From Dactylosporangium fulvum (GTDB lineage Bacteria > Actinomycetota > Actinomycetes > Mycobacteriales > Micromonosporaceae), in assembly GCF_025137375.1 (NCBI RefSeq), contig NZ_CP073720.1, positions 5,666,501-5,730,500 of the forward strand: DNA of 64,000 nt. Reading direction: 5' to 3'. Below, one piece after another: positions 50,500 through 58,573 of this stretch (its first letter is position 1; every line of letters begins with the position of its first letter). The position numbers were made by a program, and so were the translations under genes. A model generated the notes under the pieces. It had not been told where the DNA came from and made no database searches. It was given only the letters and a program-made list of their open reading frames with translations.

Positions 50500-50916
50500 T
50501 CAGACCTGGCCGAAGATGTTGCCGTAGTGGACGGCGAGCTGCGTGTCGCCGCGCATGCGGACCGGCCAGCCGGCGGCCGCCTCCTGCCACGCCTCGGCGG
50601 AGACGCCGAAGCTCTGCGCCTTGAGCAGCAGGCCGTTGACGTCGAGGCCCTCCTGCGAGGCGGCCTTGGAGATGCGGGCGTACATCGTCAGGTCGACGCC
50701 GGCGATCGGGGCGAGGCGCGGGTCGTCGGGGGTGATGCCGGTGGCCACCGGGGCACCGAAGGCGTTCGCGGCGGTGTAGCCGGTGGCGCCGTAGGCGGCC
50801 TGCTGCTGCGCGGCGTAGGCCTGCGCCGCGGCCGAGGTCTGCTGCGCCTGCGCCACCATGCCCGGCGCCTGCGCGACAACGTTCTTCAGGTCCTTCATCT
50901 GCTTGAAGAGGCCCAT
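50500..50916 (-). CDS. Small hypothetical protein (MGLF paralogue B)
   Basis: 138 residues from ATG 50916. MGLFKQMKDLKNVVAQAPGM followed by Gln/Ala-rich helix (QAQQTSAAAQAYAAQQQAAY) and a C-terminal globular part (PRLAPIAGVDLTMYARISKA, DVNGLLLKAQSFGVSAEAW). No named family recognised. First gene of the two-gene operon. The upstream frame to 51024 is not supported. Confidence 0.65.
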   Translation of the reverse strand: MGLFKQMKDLKNVVAQAPGMVAQAQQTSAAAQAYAAQQQAAYGATGYTAANAFGAPVATGITPDDPRLAPIAGVDLTMYARISKAASQEGLDVNGLLLKAQSFGVSAEAWQEAAAGWPVRMRGDTQLAVHYGNIFGQV

Positions 50917-51024
50917 GTGGTCCCAGTGCTCCCTCTGGTCGCTGTGGTGTCGGCGACGACCGTACGGGCCGGGGTCACCGCGCAGCGTCAGGAAAGTGAT
51001 CGGGGTCGTGTCACGAACCCGCAA

Positions 51025-51055
51025 CCGTGCGCTGCGTCACCGACACAGCGCACGG
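51025..51055. promoter_or_regulatory. Dyad in the MGLF/monooxygenase divergent region
   Basis: CCGTGCGCTG (51025-51034), 11-bp spacer, CAGCGCACGG (51046-51055). Perfect 10-bp arms inside the 331-bp divergent intergenic region 50917-51247. The rest of that region holds AT-richer sequence around 51115-51160 (CAATATCCGAATC, GATGAAAGATTC) but no clear promoter. Confidence 0.45.
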
Positions 51056-51247
51056 GTGCGTGCTTCGCCGGCCGCCAGGTGCGGGCCGTCGACCTGCGAA
51101 ACGACGACGCCCAATATCCGAATCGGCGTGCTGTCCAGGGATTTGCGATGAAAGATTCATCACCGGGCGCTAGGAACCCGCCTGCCGGGTCGATAGTCTC
51201 TCGTCGCTGAGTGTGCCTTTTGTCCCTCCAGGAGTCCGAGGTAGGTC

Positions 51248-52426
51248 ATGGGTTCATCCGCACCGTTGCGGATCGCTGTCATCGGCGCCGGGATCGGCGG
51301 GCTCACCGCCGCGATCGCCTTGCGCGCCAAGGGCCACGAGGTCGTGGTCTACGATCAGGCCGCGGAGCTGACCGCGATCGGCGCCGGCATCTCGCTGGGC
51401 GCCAACGGCGTCCGGCTCTACGACCGCATGGGTCTCGGGCAGGCGGTCCGCGAGGCCGCGTCCGACCTGCACCGCATCCAGTTCCACCACTGGAAGACCG
51501 GCGAGATCTTCCACGAACACCCCATGGGCGACTGGTACACCGACCGGTTCGGCGCGCCGTTCCTGGGCCTGCACCGCGCCGACCTGCACGAGGTGCTCCT
51601 CGACAGCTTCGACGGGACGCCGGTCCTCAACCACCGGTGCGCCGCGGTCCGCGAGTCGCCGGACGGGGTCGAGGTCGAGTTCGCCGACGGCACCAAGACC
51701 GAGGCCGACGTGGTGATCGGCGCCGACGGGCTGCGGTCCGCGGTGCGCGAGCACGTCACCGGCCCGGACGAGGCCGTGTTCTCGGCGATGAGCTGCTTCC
51801 GGGGTCTCGTGCCGGTCGAGAAGGTCCCCGGCGGCGACCGGATGGGCCTGACGTTCTTCCTCGGCCCCGGCCGGCACCTCGTGGTCTACCCGGTGCGCGG
51901 CGGGGAGCTCATCAACTTCGTCGCCTACGTCCCGGATCCGGAGTGGACGCTCGAGTCGTGGTCGTCCAAGGCCGAGTCCGCCGACGCCGTCGCCGCGTTC
52001 GACGGCTGGAACGACACCGTGGTCACGATGCTCAGCAACGTCGAGGAGACCGGTCGCTGGGCACTCTACGACCGTGAGCCGCTACGCAGGTGGAGCACCG
52101 GCCGGGTCACCCTGCTGGGCGACGCGGCCCACCCGATGCTGCCGCACGCCGGCCAGGGCAGCAACCAGGCCGTCGAGGACGCCGCCGTGCTGGCCGGCCT
52201 GCTCAGCGTCGCCGAGCTGCCGGTCGCCGAGGCGCTGCACCGGTACGAGCAGATCCGCAAGCCGCGGACCCGGCAGATCCAGATGGGCTCGCGCGGCAAC
52301 GCGGCCTGCTTCCAGCTGCCCGACGGCCCGGCGGCCGACGAGCGCAACGCCCGGCTCGTCTCCCTGCCGGACAACGTGGCCTGGATCCACGGCTTCGACG
52401 CGGAGGAGGAACTCGCGGCGGCGTAG
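51248..52426 (+). CDS. FAD-dependent monooxygenase (salicylate hydroxylase-like)
   Basis: 392 residues of the p-hydroxybenzoate hydroxylase class. FAD-binding GxGxxG in IAVIGAGIGGLTAAIALRAK (8-27), mid motif DVVIGADGLRSAVRE (DG motif), and the C-terminal GD motif VTLLGDAAHPMLPHAGQGSN. Length and RRWSTGRV context fit 3-hydroxybenzoate/salicylate or zeaxanthin-epoxidase-like enzymes that insert one oxygen using NAD(P)H. Substrate unknown. AGGAGTCCGAGG precedes the start. No catabolic genes flank it. Confidence 0.87.
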   Translation: MGSSAPLRIAVIGAGIGGLTAAIALRAKGHEVVVYDQAAELTAIGAGISLGANGVRLYDRMGLGQAVREAASDLHRIQFHHWKTGEIFHEHPMGDWYTDRFGAPFLGLHRADLHEVLLDSFDGTPVLNHRCAAVRESPDGVEVEFADGTKTEADVVIGADGLRSAVREHVTGPDEAVFSAMSCFRGLVPVEKVPGGDRMGLTFFLGPGRHLVVYPVRGGELINFVAYVPDPEWTLESWSSKAESADAVAAFDGWNDTVVTMLSNVEETGRWALYDREPLRRWSTGRVTLLGDAAHPMLPHAGQGSNQAVEDAAVLAGLLSVAELPVAEALHRYEQIRKPRTRQIQMGSRGNAACFQLPDGPAADERNARLVSLPDNVAWIHGFDAEEELAAA

Positions 52427-52435
52427 GGTTGGCGG

Positions 52436-53341
52436 GTGCCCGTGCCACTGCCGTCGTGCCCGCCCGGCGTGGATCCTTCGGTGCTGGTCGGCGAGGTCCA
52501 CGCCTGGGCCACGTCGGAGCCGCTGCGGGCCCTCGTCGAGGCGTTCGGCGGGCGGGTCCCGGAGGGTGACACGGCGGCCGTCCTCGCCTGGCTCGACGCG
52601 TTCTCGGCGGCGCACTGGGACTTCCGTGCCGGCCGCGAGCGCGACGAGGTGCCGCCGCCGGTGCTCACCGGCGGCGTCGGGGCGCTCGTGGCGGCCTCGG
52701 CGGTGGCCCTGCGGCTCGCCGACACCACGGCGCCGCCCCACCGGTCGTATGAGCATCTGCTCGTCCTCGGCGGCCTCGGCCGGGCCTGCCTGCAGCGCAC
52801 CGAGCACGCGGCCCGGCTGGTGCGCTCCGGCGAGATCACGGCCGGCGAGGTCACGGCGCTCGCCAGCTTCCGGACGCTGACCGACACCGAGCGCGCACTG
52901 CCCGGGCTGGCCGGGCTGGAGCACGAGATCGACGCCATGGAAGCCGGGGTGCGGGCCGCGTTCGGGTTCGCCGGGCCGCCCGGCGGTTCCATCTCGGTCC
53001 GGACGTTCCCCGGCGTCCGGGTGCTGGCCGCACCGTCCGGCGACCCGCGGCGGCGCCGGGCGAACACCTCCGACACCTACGAGTTCTGGGCCGGCCTGGT
53101 GCACCTGCGCCCCGGTGACCGGATCCTCGTCGTCACCTCGCCGGTCTACGTGCCGTTCCAGCACTGTGACGCGATCCGGCTGATCGGCCTGCCGTACCGG
53201 TGCGGCGTCGACACCGTCGGGTTCGCGCCCGCGCGGGCGTCGGTGCCGCAGCCGCCGGAGGCCGCCCGGCCGGACCGGTACCTGCAGGAGGTACGGTCCA
53301 CGATCCGCGCGATGCGGCGGCTGGTTGATGTCGCCGGGTGA
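52436..53341 (+). CDS. Conserved hypothetical protein
   Basis: 301 residues from GTG 52436. I do not recognise a named domain. The sequence has YEHLLVLGGLGRACLQRTEH, a Rossmann-like strand with a GG loop, and ANTSDTYEFWAGL plus ILVVTSPVYVPFQHCDAIRL near the C-terminus, together suggestive of a DUF218/YdcF-like alpha/beta fold. It starts 10 bp after the FAD monooxygenase and ends overlapping the next gene by 14 bp, so it belongs to a three-gene operon. Confidence 0.7.
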   Translation: MPVPLPSCPPGVDPSVLVGEVHAWATSEPLRALVEAFGGRVPEGDTAAVLAWLDAFSAAHWDFRAGRERDEVPPPVLTGGVGALVAASAVALRLADTTAPPHRSYEHLLVLGGLGRACLQRTEHAARLVRSGEITAGEVTALASFRTLTDTERALPGLAGLEHEIDAMEAGVRAAFGFAGPPGGSISVRTFPGVRVLAAPSGDPRRRRANTSDTYEFWAGLVHLRPGDRILVVTSPVYVPFQHCDAIRLIGLPYRCGVDTVGFAPARASVPQPPEAARPDRYLQEVRSTIRAMRRLVDVAG

Positions 53342-54335
53342 GCGGCTCACCCGGATCGCCGCCCGGGCGCCGGTGCCGGCGGTGGCGGTGGCCGTCTTCG
53401 ACCGGGACCGGGTGCTCGCCTCGGTCGTCCACGGGATCGCGGACCTCACCACCGGGCGACCGGCGGCCGAGGACTGCTGGTGGGACCTGGCGAGCCTGAC
53501 CAAGGTGCTCGTCACCCTGCCCGAGGTGCTCGACCACGTGCCCCTCGACCGTCCACTGGAGACGCTCTGGCCCCGGGCCGCCGGCCTGCCGGTCGGCCGG
53601 GCCACCGCCGCCGACCTGCTGAGCTACCGGGCCGGGCTGCCCGCGACCGTGCCGTTCTTCAAGACGCTGTCCGGCCGCGACACGATCGTCGACGCCGCGC
53701 TGCGCACGCCGCTGTCCGCACCCGGACCGGTCTACAGCGACCTGGGCTCGATCATCCTCGGCGCGCTGGTGGAGGAACGCACCGGCACGCCGCTGCCGGA
53801 GCTGGCCCGCCGCCGGACCGGCCTGCGGATGGGCGGGCGGTTCGCGCCTGCCGTGGCGACCGAGCGCTGCCCGTGGCGGGGCCGGCTCGTCGTGGGTGAG
53901 GTCCACGACGAGAACGCGGCGGCGATGGGCGGCGTGGCCGGCCACGCGGGCGCGTTCGGCACCCTGGCCCTGGTGACCGCCGCCGCCCAGGACTGGCTCG
54001 CGGGCCGCACCGGCTCCCCTGCCGCCCACGACTGCTGGGCGGCGGGCCGCACCGGCTCCCCTGCCGCCCACGACTGCTGGGCGGCGGGCGGCACCGGCGA
54101 TCGCTACGGTCTCGGCTGGTGGCTGCCGCCGACCCGCGGCCTGGGCGGCCCGTCACCGGGCGCCGACAGCTACGGCCTCTCGGGCTTCGTGGGCAACCGG
54201 ATCTGGCTCGAGCCGTCCCGCGGCTACGGCGTGGTGGTGCTGAGCAACCGGGTGCACCCGGCGCGCGGCGACCGGGGCCCGTTCAACGCCTGGTGCGACA
54301 CCCTGCTGACGGCGCTGCCCCGTCTCGTCGGATGA
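53328..54335 (+). CDS. Serine beta-lactamase-fold hydrolase (class C/PBP-like)
   Basis: 335 residues from ATG 53328. Catalytic Ser and Lys in DLASLTKVLVTLPEV (SxxK), tyrosine motif region SYRAGLPATV, and a late GGVAGHAGAFGTL in place of the KTG-like box, followed by YGLSGFVGNRIWLEP. No signal peptide, so it is cytoplasmic and more likely an esterase or peptidase than a drug-hydrolysing enzyme. The 42-bp repeat at 54003-54086 inserts two copies of a 14-residue unit between about residues 226 and 253. Confidence 0.8.
   Translation: MSPGERLTRIAARAPVPAVAVAVFDRDRVLASVVHGIADLTTGRPAAEDCWWDLASLTKVLVTLPEVLDHVPLDRPLETLWPRAAGLPVGRATAADLLSYRAGLPATVPFFKTLSGRDTIVDAALRTPLSAPGPVYSDLGSIILGALVEERTGTPLPELARRRTGLRMGGRFAPAVATERCPWRGRLVVGEVHDENAAAMGGVAGHAGAFGTLALVTAAAQDWLAGRTGSPAAHDCWAAGRTGSPAAHDCWAAGGTGDRYGLGWWLPPTRGLGGPSPGADSYGLSGFVGNRIWLEPSRGYGVVVLSNRVHPARGDRGPFNAWCDTLLTALPRLVG
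54003..54086 (+). repeat. 42-bp in-frame tandem duplication in beta-lactamase-fold gene
   Basis: Two exact copies at 54003-54044 and 54045-54086 encode AGRTGSPAAHDCWA twice, followed by a degraded third beginning GGCGGCACCGGC. It sits in a loop before the conserved YGLGWW, so the reading frame and downstream motifs are intact. Confidence 0.85.
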
Positions 54336-54433
54336 CCCGGCGGAAAGTTCCGGCGCGGGTGTCGAACGACGCCCCCGCCGTTCAACGCGTCAGTGCAGGG
54401 CACCAACGCCGACCGTCGGAAGGGGCACCACCC

Positions 54434-54654
54434 ATGACCGCCATCGAGCACACCAGCACCGCGGACGGGGCGGCCTCGACGCGGCTCCGGCTCGCCGCCG
54501 GGGCCACCGCCGCGCCGCTGTTCGCCGTCGTGGCGCTCGCGCAGGCCGCCACCCCGTCAGCATCCTCGCCAACGGGGACCTCGGCTGGATCCAGGCCGGC
54601 AGCTTCGTCGCCACCGATCTGCTCACGCTCGTCGCGGCGGCTCGCTGGACCTGA
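54434..54654 (+). pseudogene. Truncated, frame-shifted DUF998 membrane protein
   Basis: A good ribosome site (GGAAGGGG) and ATG 54434 begin MTAIEHTSTADGAASTRLRL and a first membrane segment (TAAPLFAVVALAQAA). In another frame the reading continues as RHPVSILANGDLGWIQAGSF, a DUF998-like motif, then VATDLLTLVAAARWT-stop at 54654. Intact DUF998 proteins are about 200 residues with six helices, so this gene has lost most of its length plus a frameshift near 54551. Confidence 0.6.
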
Positions 54655-54684
54655 CGGATTGCTGGATCCCGGTGTCGGGATCGG

Positions 54685-54807
54685 TCAGTCGTTGCGGGGT
54701 TTGCCGAACTCTTCGATCAGCACGGGATACTGCTCACCACCGTGTCCGGCGGCGATCGAGCAGTCGGCCATCGCCTTGATACCGGTGTGAAGGTCAAGCG
54801 AGGTTTC
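54685..54807 (-). pseudogene. C-terminal fragment, possibly NADP-dependent reductase
   Basis: Minus-strand frame ending with stop at 54685 encodes HTGIKAMADCSIAAGHGGEQ then YPVLIEEFGKPRND. The AAGHG..Y..LIEE.GKP pattern resembles the tail of 6-phosphogluconate-dehydrogenase-like reductases, but only about 40 residues remain and its upstream part is replaced by the MerR gene start. The regulator's original target gene may have been this one. Confidence 0.3.
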
Positions 54808-54808
54808 G

Positions 54809-55216
54809 GTGCAAATCGGGGAACTGAGTCGTCGGACGGGCGTCAACGCCCATCAGCTGCGCTACTACGAGGCCCAGGGCCTGCTGGAGGCAGACCGCGG
54901 CGCGAACGGTTACCGCAAGTACGGCGAGGACGCCGTGCTGCGGGTGAAGCAGATCCGGCACCTGCTTGGTGCCGGTTTGTCTTCCGAGGACATCGCGTAT
55001 CTGCTGCCCTGTGCGGTGGGAGAGGCCCCGGAGCTGCTCGGGTGTCCCGAGTTGCTGGCCGCGATGCGGTTGCGGCTGCAGCGACTGGACGATCAGATGG
55101 ACAGGCTCGCTCAATCCCGCGACGCTCTTGCCGACTACATTGATGCGGCCGAGCGAATGGGCAGCGAGAGCTATCCACCCTTTGACAATGCCGACCTGGA
55201 GCCCGTCCCGGCCTGA
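54809..55216 (+). CDS. MerR-family transcriptional regulator
   Basis: 135 residues from GTG 54809. Winged-helix MerR head: MQIGELSRRTGVNAHQLRYY, EAQGLLEADRGANGYRKYGE, then a dimerisation helix (LRLQRLDDQMDRLAQSRDAL). One Cys (LLPCAVGE) and another (LGCPELL) lie between, so metal or redox sensing is possible. There is no intact neighbour operon to control: the divergent side is a gene fragment. Confidence 0.85.
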   Translation: MQIGELSRRTGVNAHQLRYYEAQGLLEADRGANGYRKYGEDAVLRVKQIRHLLGAGLSSEDIAYLLPCAVGEAPELLGCPELLAAMRLRLQRLDDQMDRLAQSRDALADYIDAAERMGSESYPPFDNADLEPVPA

Positions 55217-55291
55217 GCAGCCGGGGTGGGCGCTTGAAGTTCGCTGGCCTCTGCCGAGGAGGCGGTGCAGGCGAATTTCCGGCGCCGAACG

Positions 55292-57202
55292 CTATCCGAG
55301 GCCGACTGCCGTGCGGCGGACGACCTGCAGCAGGTACTCCTTGCGGTCGAGCGGGTTGTGGTCGGACCGCGGCCGCTCCGGCACCGGGCCGCGCACCGGC
55401 TCGTAGCGGTCGAAGGTGTACTCCAGCACGCCTTCGCCGCGCGTCAGGGCGGGCAGCACCTGCTGCAGGGCGTGCACGTTCGCGGCCGGCACGTCGCCCT
55501 CGATCAGGCCGGGGAGGTTCCGCAACGGCACTCCACGCGCCCGCACCAGCGCCGGCAGCACACTGCTCAGCGTGTCGGCGGGGAACTCCAGCCGGAAGCG
55601 GTGGACCGGCTCGAGCACTGTGGTGCCGGCGGCGCGCAGCGCGTCCATGAGCACCAGCGGCGTCAGGTTGCGGAAGTCGCCCGCGGTGCTCGACATGCTC
55701 TTGTCGAACGTGCCGTGGGCGTGGCTCTGCCGCGCCCAGTAGCCGGAGTGCGTCATGGTCACCACGCAGTCGGTGGTGGCCCAGCCGTGGACCCCTTGCC
55801 CGAGGGTCTCCCGGACGGTCTCCTCGACGGCCTTGAAGAACGCCGGCGGCATCGAGCCGAGCTCCACCTCCAGCCGGAACGCCACGCCGGACCCGGCCGG
55901 TGCCGGGTCGACCCGCAGGCCGACCGTGGCCAGGAACGGGTTCGGCGGGACGCCGATGAACTCCACCGCGGCACCGGTTCCGGCCGGCCGCTCGACGCAG
56001 ATCGTGGTCGTCTCCCGGAAGGTGACGTCCAGGCCGTACTCGTCGTGCAGCGTGGCCTGGACGACCTCCTTCTGCACCTCGCCGTAGAGCGACACGGAGA
56101 CCTCCTGCCGGACGTCGTCCTGGCGCAGGTCGATGAGCGGGTCCTGCTCGGCGAGCTGGGCGAGGGCGGCGTGCAGGGCGCCCTTCTCCCCCGGCCGGGC
56201 CGGCACGACCACCGTCTCCAGCGTCGGCGGGGCGAACTGCCGGCCGGTGCCGGCGGGCGGCACGCCGATCGCGTCGCCGATGCGCACCGACGCGAGGCCC
56301 CACAGCTTGCCGATGTGGCCGGCGGTGACGGCTTCGCGGCGCACGACCGTGCCGTTGTCGAAGACGCCGACGGCGGTCACCCGGTCCTCGCCGCGGAACC
56401 GGTCGCGGACGCGGACCGCGCCGGAGAACATCCGCACGTAGGCGATCTTCTCCCCGGCCGGGCCGCGCTCGACCTTGAACACGGTGCCGGACACCGGCCC
56501 GGTGGCGTCACCGTCCACTGTGGGCAGGTGGGCGGGGATGCCGGCGACCAGTTCGGCGACGCCGTCGCCGGTGATGGCCGAGCCGGTGTAGACCGGATGG
56601 ACCAGGGCGCGGCGGGCCTGCCGGGCGAGGGCCTCACGGACCCGGGTGTCCGGCACCGGGTGGTTGCCGACGTAGGCGGCGAGGAGTGCGTCGTCGTGCT
56701 CGGCGAGGACCTCGACGATGCGCGTGGTGCCGGCGTCGACCGGCACCACCGCCGGGGTGAGGCGGGCGGCGATCTCGCGCAGGACCCGGCCGGGGTCGGC
56801 GCCGCGCCGGTCGACCTTGTTGATGAACACGATCGTCGGGATGCGCAGCCGCTGGAGGGTGCGCATCAGCACGCGGGTCTGCGCCTGGACGCCCTCGACC
56901 GCGGAGACGACGAGGACGGCGCCGTCGAGCACACTGAGGACCCGCTCCACCTCGGCGATGAAGTCGGGGTGGCCGGGCGTGTCGATGAGGTTGACGTCGA
57001 CACCGTCGACCACGAACGACACCACGGCCGACTTGATGGTGATGCCGCGCTGCCGCTCCAGGGCGAGCGAGTCGGTCCGGGTGCTGCCGTCGTCGACGCT
57101 GCCGATCTCGTCGATGACGCCGGCGGCGTGCAGCAGCCGCTCGGTCAGGCTGGTCTTACCGGCATCGACGTGCGCCAGGATGCCGAGGTTGAGAGTGGGC
57201 AC
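55292..57202 (-). CDS. Tetracycline resistance ribosomal protection protein (Tet(M)/OtrA-like)
   Basis: 636 residues, the length of Tet(M)/OtrA. EF-G-like GTPase with G1 AHVDAGKT (9-16), switch G2 RGIT, G3 DTPGH, G4 NKVD. Beyond the GTP domain it follows OtrA-type sequence throughout: LGVLVVSAVEGVQ-type strand, YGEVQKEVVQATL, FAPPTLETVV, LTPLVLMDALRAAGT. It frees ribosomes from tetracycline using GTP. GTG 57202 is the start of the conserved MPTLNLGILAHVDAGKT-type N-terminus. Whether it confers resistance here depends on expression. A short upstream ORF overlaps its 5' end. Confidence 0.93.
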   Translation of the reverse strand: MPTLNLGILAHVDAGKTSLTERLLHAAGVIDEIGSVDDGSTRTDSLALERQRGITIKSAVVSFVVDGVDVNLIDTPGHPDFIAEVERVLSVLDGAVLVVSAVEGVQAQTRVLMRTLQRLRIPTIVFINKVDRRGADPGRVLREIAARLTPAVVPVDAGTTRIVEVLAEHDDALLAAYVGNHPVPDTRVREALARQARRALVHPVYTGSAITGDGVAELVAGIPAHLPTVDGDATGPVSGTVFKVERGPAGEKIAYVRMFSGAVRVRDRFRGEDRVTAVGVFDNGTVVRREAVTAGHIGKLWGLASVRIGDAIGVPPAGTGRQFAPPTLETVVVPARPGEKGALHAALAQLAEQDPLIDLRQDDVRQEVSVSLYGEVQKEVVQATLHDEYGLDVTFRETTTICVERPAGTGAAVEFIGVPPNPFLATVGLRVDPAPAGSGVAFRLEVELGSMPPAFFKAVEETVRETLGQGVHGWATTDCVVTMTHSGYWARQSHAHGTFDKSMSSTAGDFRNLTPLVLMDALRAAGTTVLEPVHRFRLEFPADTLSSVLPALVRARGVPLRNLPGLIEGDVPAANVHALQQVLPALTRGEGVLEYTFDRYEPVRGPVPERPRSDHNPLDRKEYLLQVVRRTAVGLG

Positions 57203-57266
57203 GAAGCGTCATGTCCCTTGACTGGAGAACGGTTCCTTCCTGGTTGGACATGAACGCTGCTCGCAT
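57156..57266 (-). CDS. Candidate 36-residue leader peptide of tetracycline protection gene
   Basis: ATG 57266, seven bases after GGGGAG, opens a frame encoding MRAAFMSNQEGTVLQSRDMT and stops with TAA at 57156. It overlaps the first 47 bp of the protection gene in a different frame, whose own GTG start has only a weak ribosome site. Tet(M)-type genes are known to be controlled by attenuation through a short leader peptide; I infer a similar role here but see no canonical terminator between leader and gene. Confidence 0.4.
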   Translation of the reverse strand: MRAAFMSNQEGTVLQSRDMTLRAHSQPRHPGARRCR

Positions 57267-57313
57267 GCCGGTGCTCCCCCGCTCGGTGACTGTCCTGCGA
57301 CTTCCCAGCAGAA

Positions 57314-57329
57314 CACCGCGGCCGCGGTG
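57314..57329. terminator. 16-bp perfect palindrome after GNAT gene
   Basis: CACCGCGGCCGCGGTG lies 13 bp beyond the GNAT stop codon and about 50 bp before the leader ORF. It is a plausible short terminator or attenuator hairpin between the GNAT gene and the tetracycline protection gene, which share a strand. Confidence 0.35.
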
Positions 57330-57341
57330 GGGCAACCGATT

Positions 57342-57869
57342 TCAAGCGAGCCGTTTGTAGAAGAAGCTGCAGTCCTCGAGGGTGCCGCCGGGATCGGTGG
57401 CGTAGCTGGGCACGATCCCGTAGCGGGTCCAGCCGGCGGCGTGGTAGAGGTGCTCGGCGGCGCTGCCGGTGGCGGTGTCGAGCAGCAGCAGGGTGGCGCC
57501 CTCGTCCTTCGCCGCCCGCTCGGCGGTCGCCAGCAACGCGCGGCCGAGGCCCCGGCCGCGTGCGGCACTGTGAACCATGAGCTTGAGGACCTCGGCACGG
57601 TGCCGGCCGTTCGGCTTGGGCTCCCGTGCGAGGCTCACGGTGCCGACGACGCCGGTCGCGGCGCCGACGGCGGTGGCGGTCCAGACGGTGAGGCCGCCGT
57701 CGGTCACCGCCGGCTGGCGTGAGCGCCACCAGTCGGCGGCCTGTTCGTGCCCGAACGGTGCGCGGAAGCCGACGGAGGCGCCGCCGGCGACGGCGTCGAC
57801 GAGCACGCCGGCGAGGTGGTCGACGCAGTCGCGGTAGGCGTCGGCGGTGAGGCGGGTGATGGCGTGCAC
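57342..57869 (-). CDS. GNAT N-acetyltransferase
   Basis: 175 residues from GTG 57869, preceded by GAAGGGGACC. Acetyl-CoA-binding loop and helix: EVLKLMVHSAARGRGLGRAL, LLLLDTATGSAAEHLYHAAG, and a C-terminal strand CSFFYKRLA. The family acetylates small molecules or peptides; substrate not evident. It lies 11 bp after the XRE-cupin gene and is likely regulated with it. Confidence 0.82.
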   Translation of the reverse strand: MHAITRLTADAYRDCVDHLAGVLVDAVAGGASVGFRAPFGHEQAADWWRSRQPAVTDGGLTVWTATAVGAATGVVGTVSLAREPKPNGRHRAEVLKLMVHSAARGRGLGRALLATAERAAKDEGATLLLLDTATGSAAEHLYHAAGWTRYGIVPSYATDPGGTLEDCSFFYKRLA

Positions 57870-57880
57870 GGCGGTCCCCT

Positions 57881-58453
57881 TCACGGCAGGACGATGAGCA
57901 GGACATACCGAACCGGGCCGGGTCCGGGGCAGTGGAAGCGGGACGAACCCCAGAGCCGGTAACGGAGGCAGTCGCCGGCGCGGAGCGCGTGCTCGACGTC
58001 GCCGACCGTCATGGCCAGGGTGCCGTCGAGCACCCAGAGATGGTGTTCCAGCCCTGGGACCGAGGGCACGTCGTACCTGATGTCCGCCCCCGGCTGGAGC
58101 GCGCCCTCGACCACCTCGCCGCGCAGCCCGGGATGCGGCGGCGACACGGACCGCCGGGTGAATCCGTCGGCCCGGTCCTGCCACACCGGCTGCCGGTCGG
58201 CCGGCACCAGCTGCGGCGGCTCGGGCTCCACCTCGGCGAGGAGCCGCGAGACGGTGCGGCCGTAGGCGGCGCAGAGCTTGTTGAGCAGCGCGGCGGTCGG
58301 GCTGATCTCGCCGCGTTCGAGCCGGGACAGCGTGGAGCGGCTGACCCCGGAGCGCTTCGCAAGCTCGTCGAGCGACCAGCCCCGCTCGGTGCGCAGCTCG
58401 GCGAGTCTTCCGGCGAGCCGGGCCTCCAGCGACTGGTCCTCGTCGTCTCCCAT
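57881..58453 (-). CDS. XRE-family regulator with cupin domain
   Basis: 190 residues. Helix-turn-helix at about 12-66 (LAELRTERGWSLDELAKRSG, STLSRLERGEISPTAALLNK) and cupin barrel at about 105-188 (GAD-IRYDVPSVPGLEHHLW, LAMTVGDVEHALRAGDCLRY). The GNAT gene follows in the same operon. A 20-bp dyad covers its own promoter region 11 bp upstream, so autoregulation is likely. Confidence 0.85.
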   Translation of the reverse strand: MGDDEDQSLEARLAGRLAELRTERGWSLDELAKRSGVSRSTLSRLERGEISPTAALLNKLCAAYGRTVSRLLAEVEPEPPQLVPADRQPVWQDRADGFTRRSVSPPHPGLRGEVVEGALQPGADIRYDVPSVPGLEHHLWVLDGTLAMTVGDVEHALRAGDCLRYRLWGSSRFHCPGPGPVRYVLLIVLP

Positions 58454-58463
58454 ATCCGGGACG

Positions 58464-58483
58464 ATATCCCAGATCTGAGATAT
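58464..58483. promoter_or_regulatory. Operator dyad upstream of XRE-cupin/GNAT operon
   Basis: ATATCNCAGATCTGNGATAT with one asymmetric pair: a nearly perfect 20-bp inverted repeat centred about 20 bp upstream of the XRE start. A half copy (CATATCCGGG) lies between it and the gene. Very AT-rich for this genome. Confidence 0.6.
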
Positions 58484-58573
58484 GGGGTTGATCTGTGGCC
58501 GCGATCACGGCGGGCGTGAAGACGGCGCCCGGGGGTAGAGCACGGCTGCCCGACCCGCCGGAGGGACCAGCGT

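Noticed and set aside
55216..55291. Extra gene between MerR and the tetracycline protection gene
   Set aside because: Only 75 bp between convergent stops. No frame of note.
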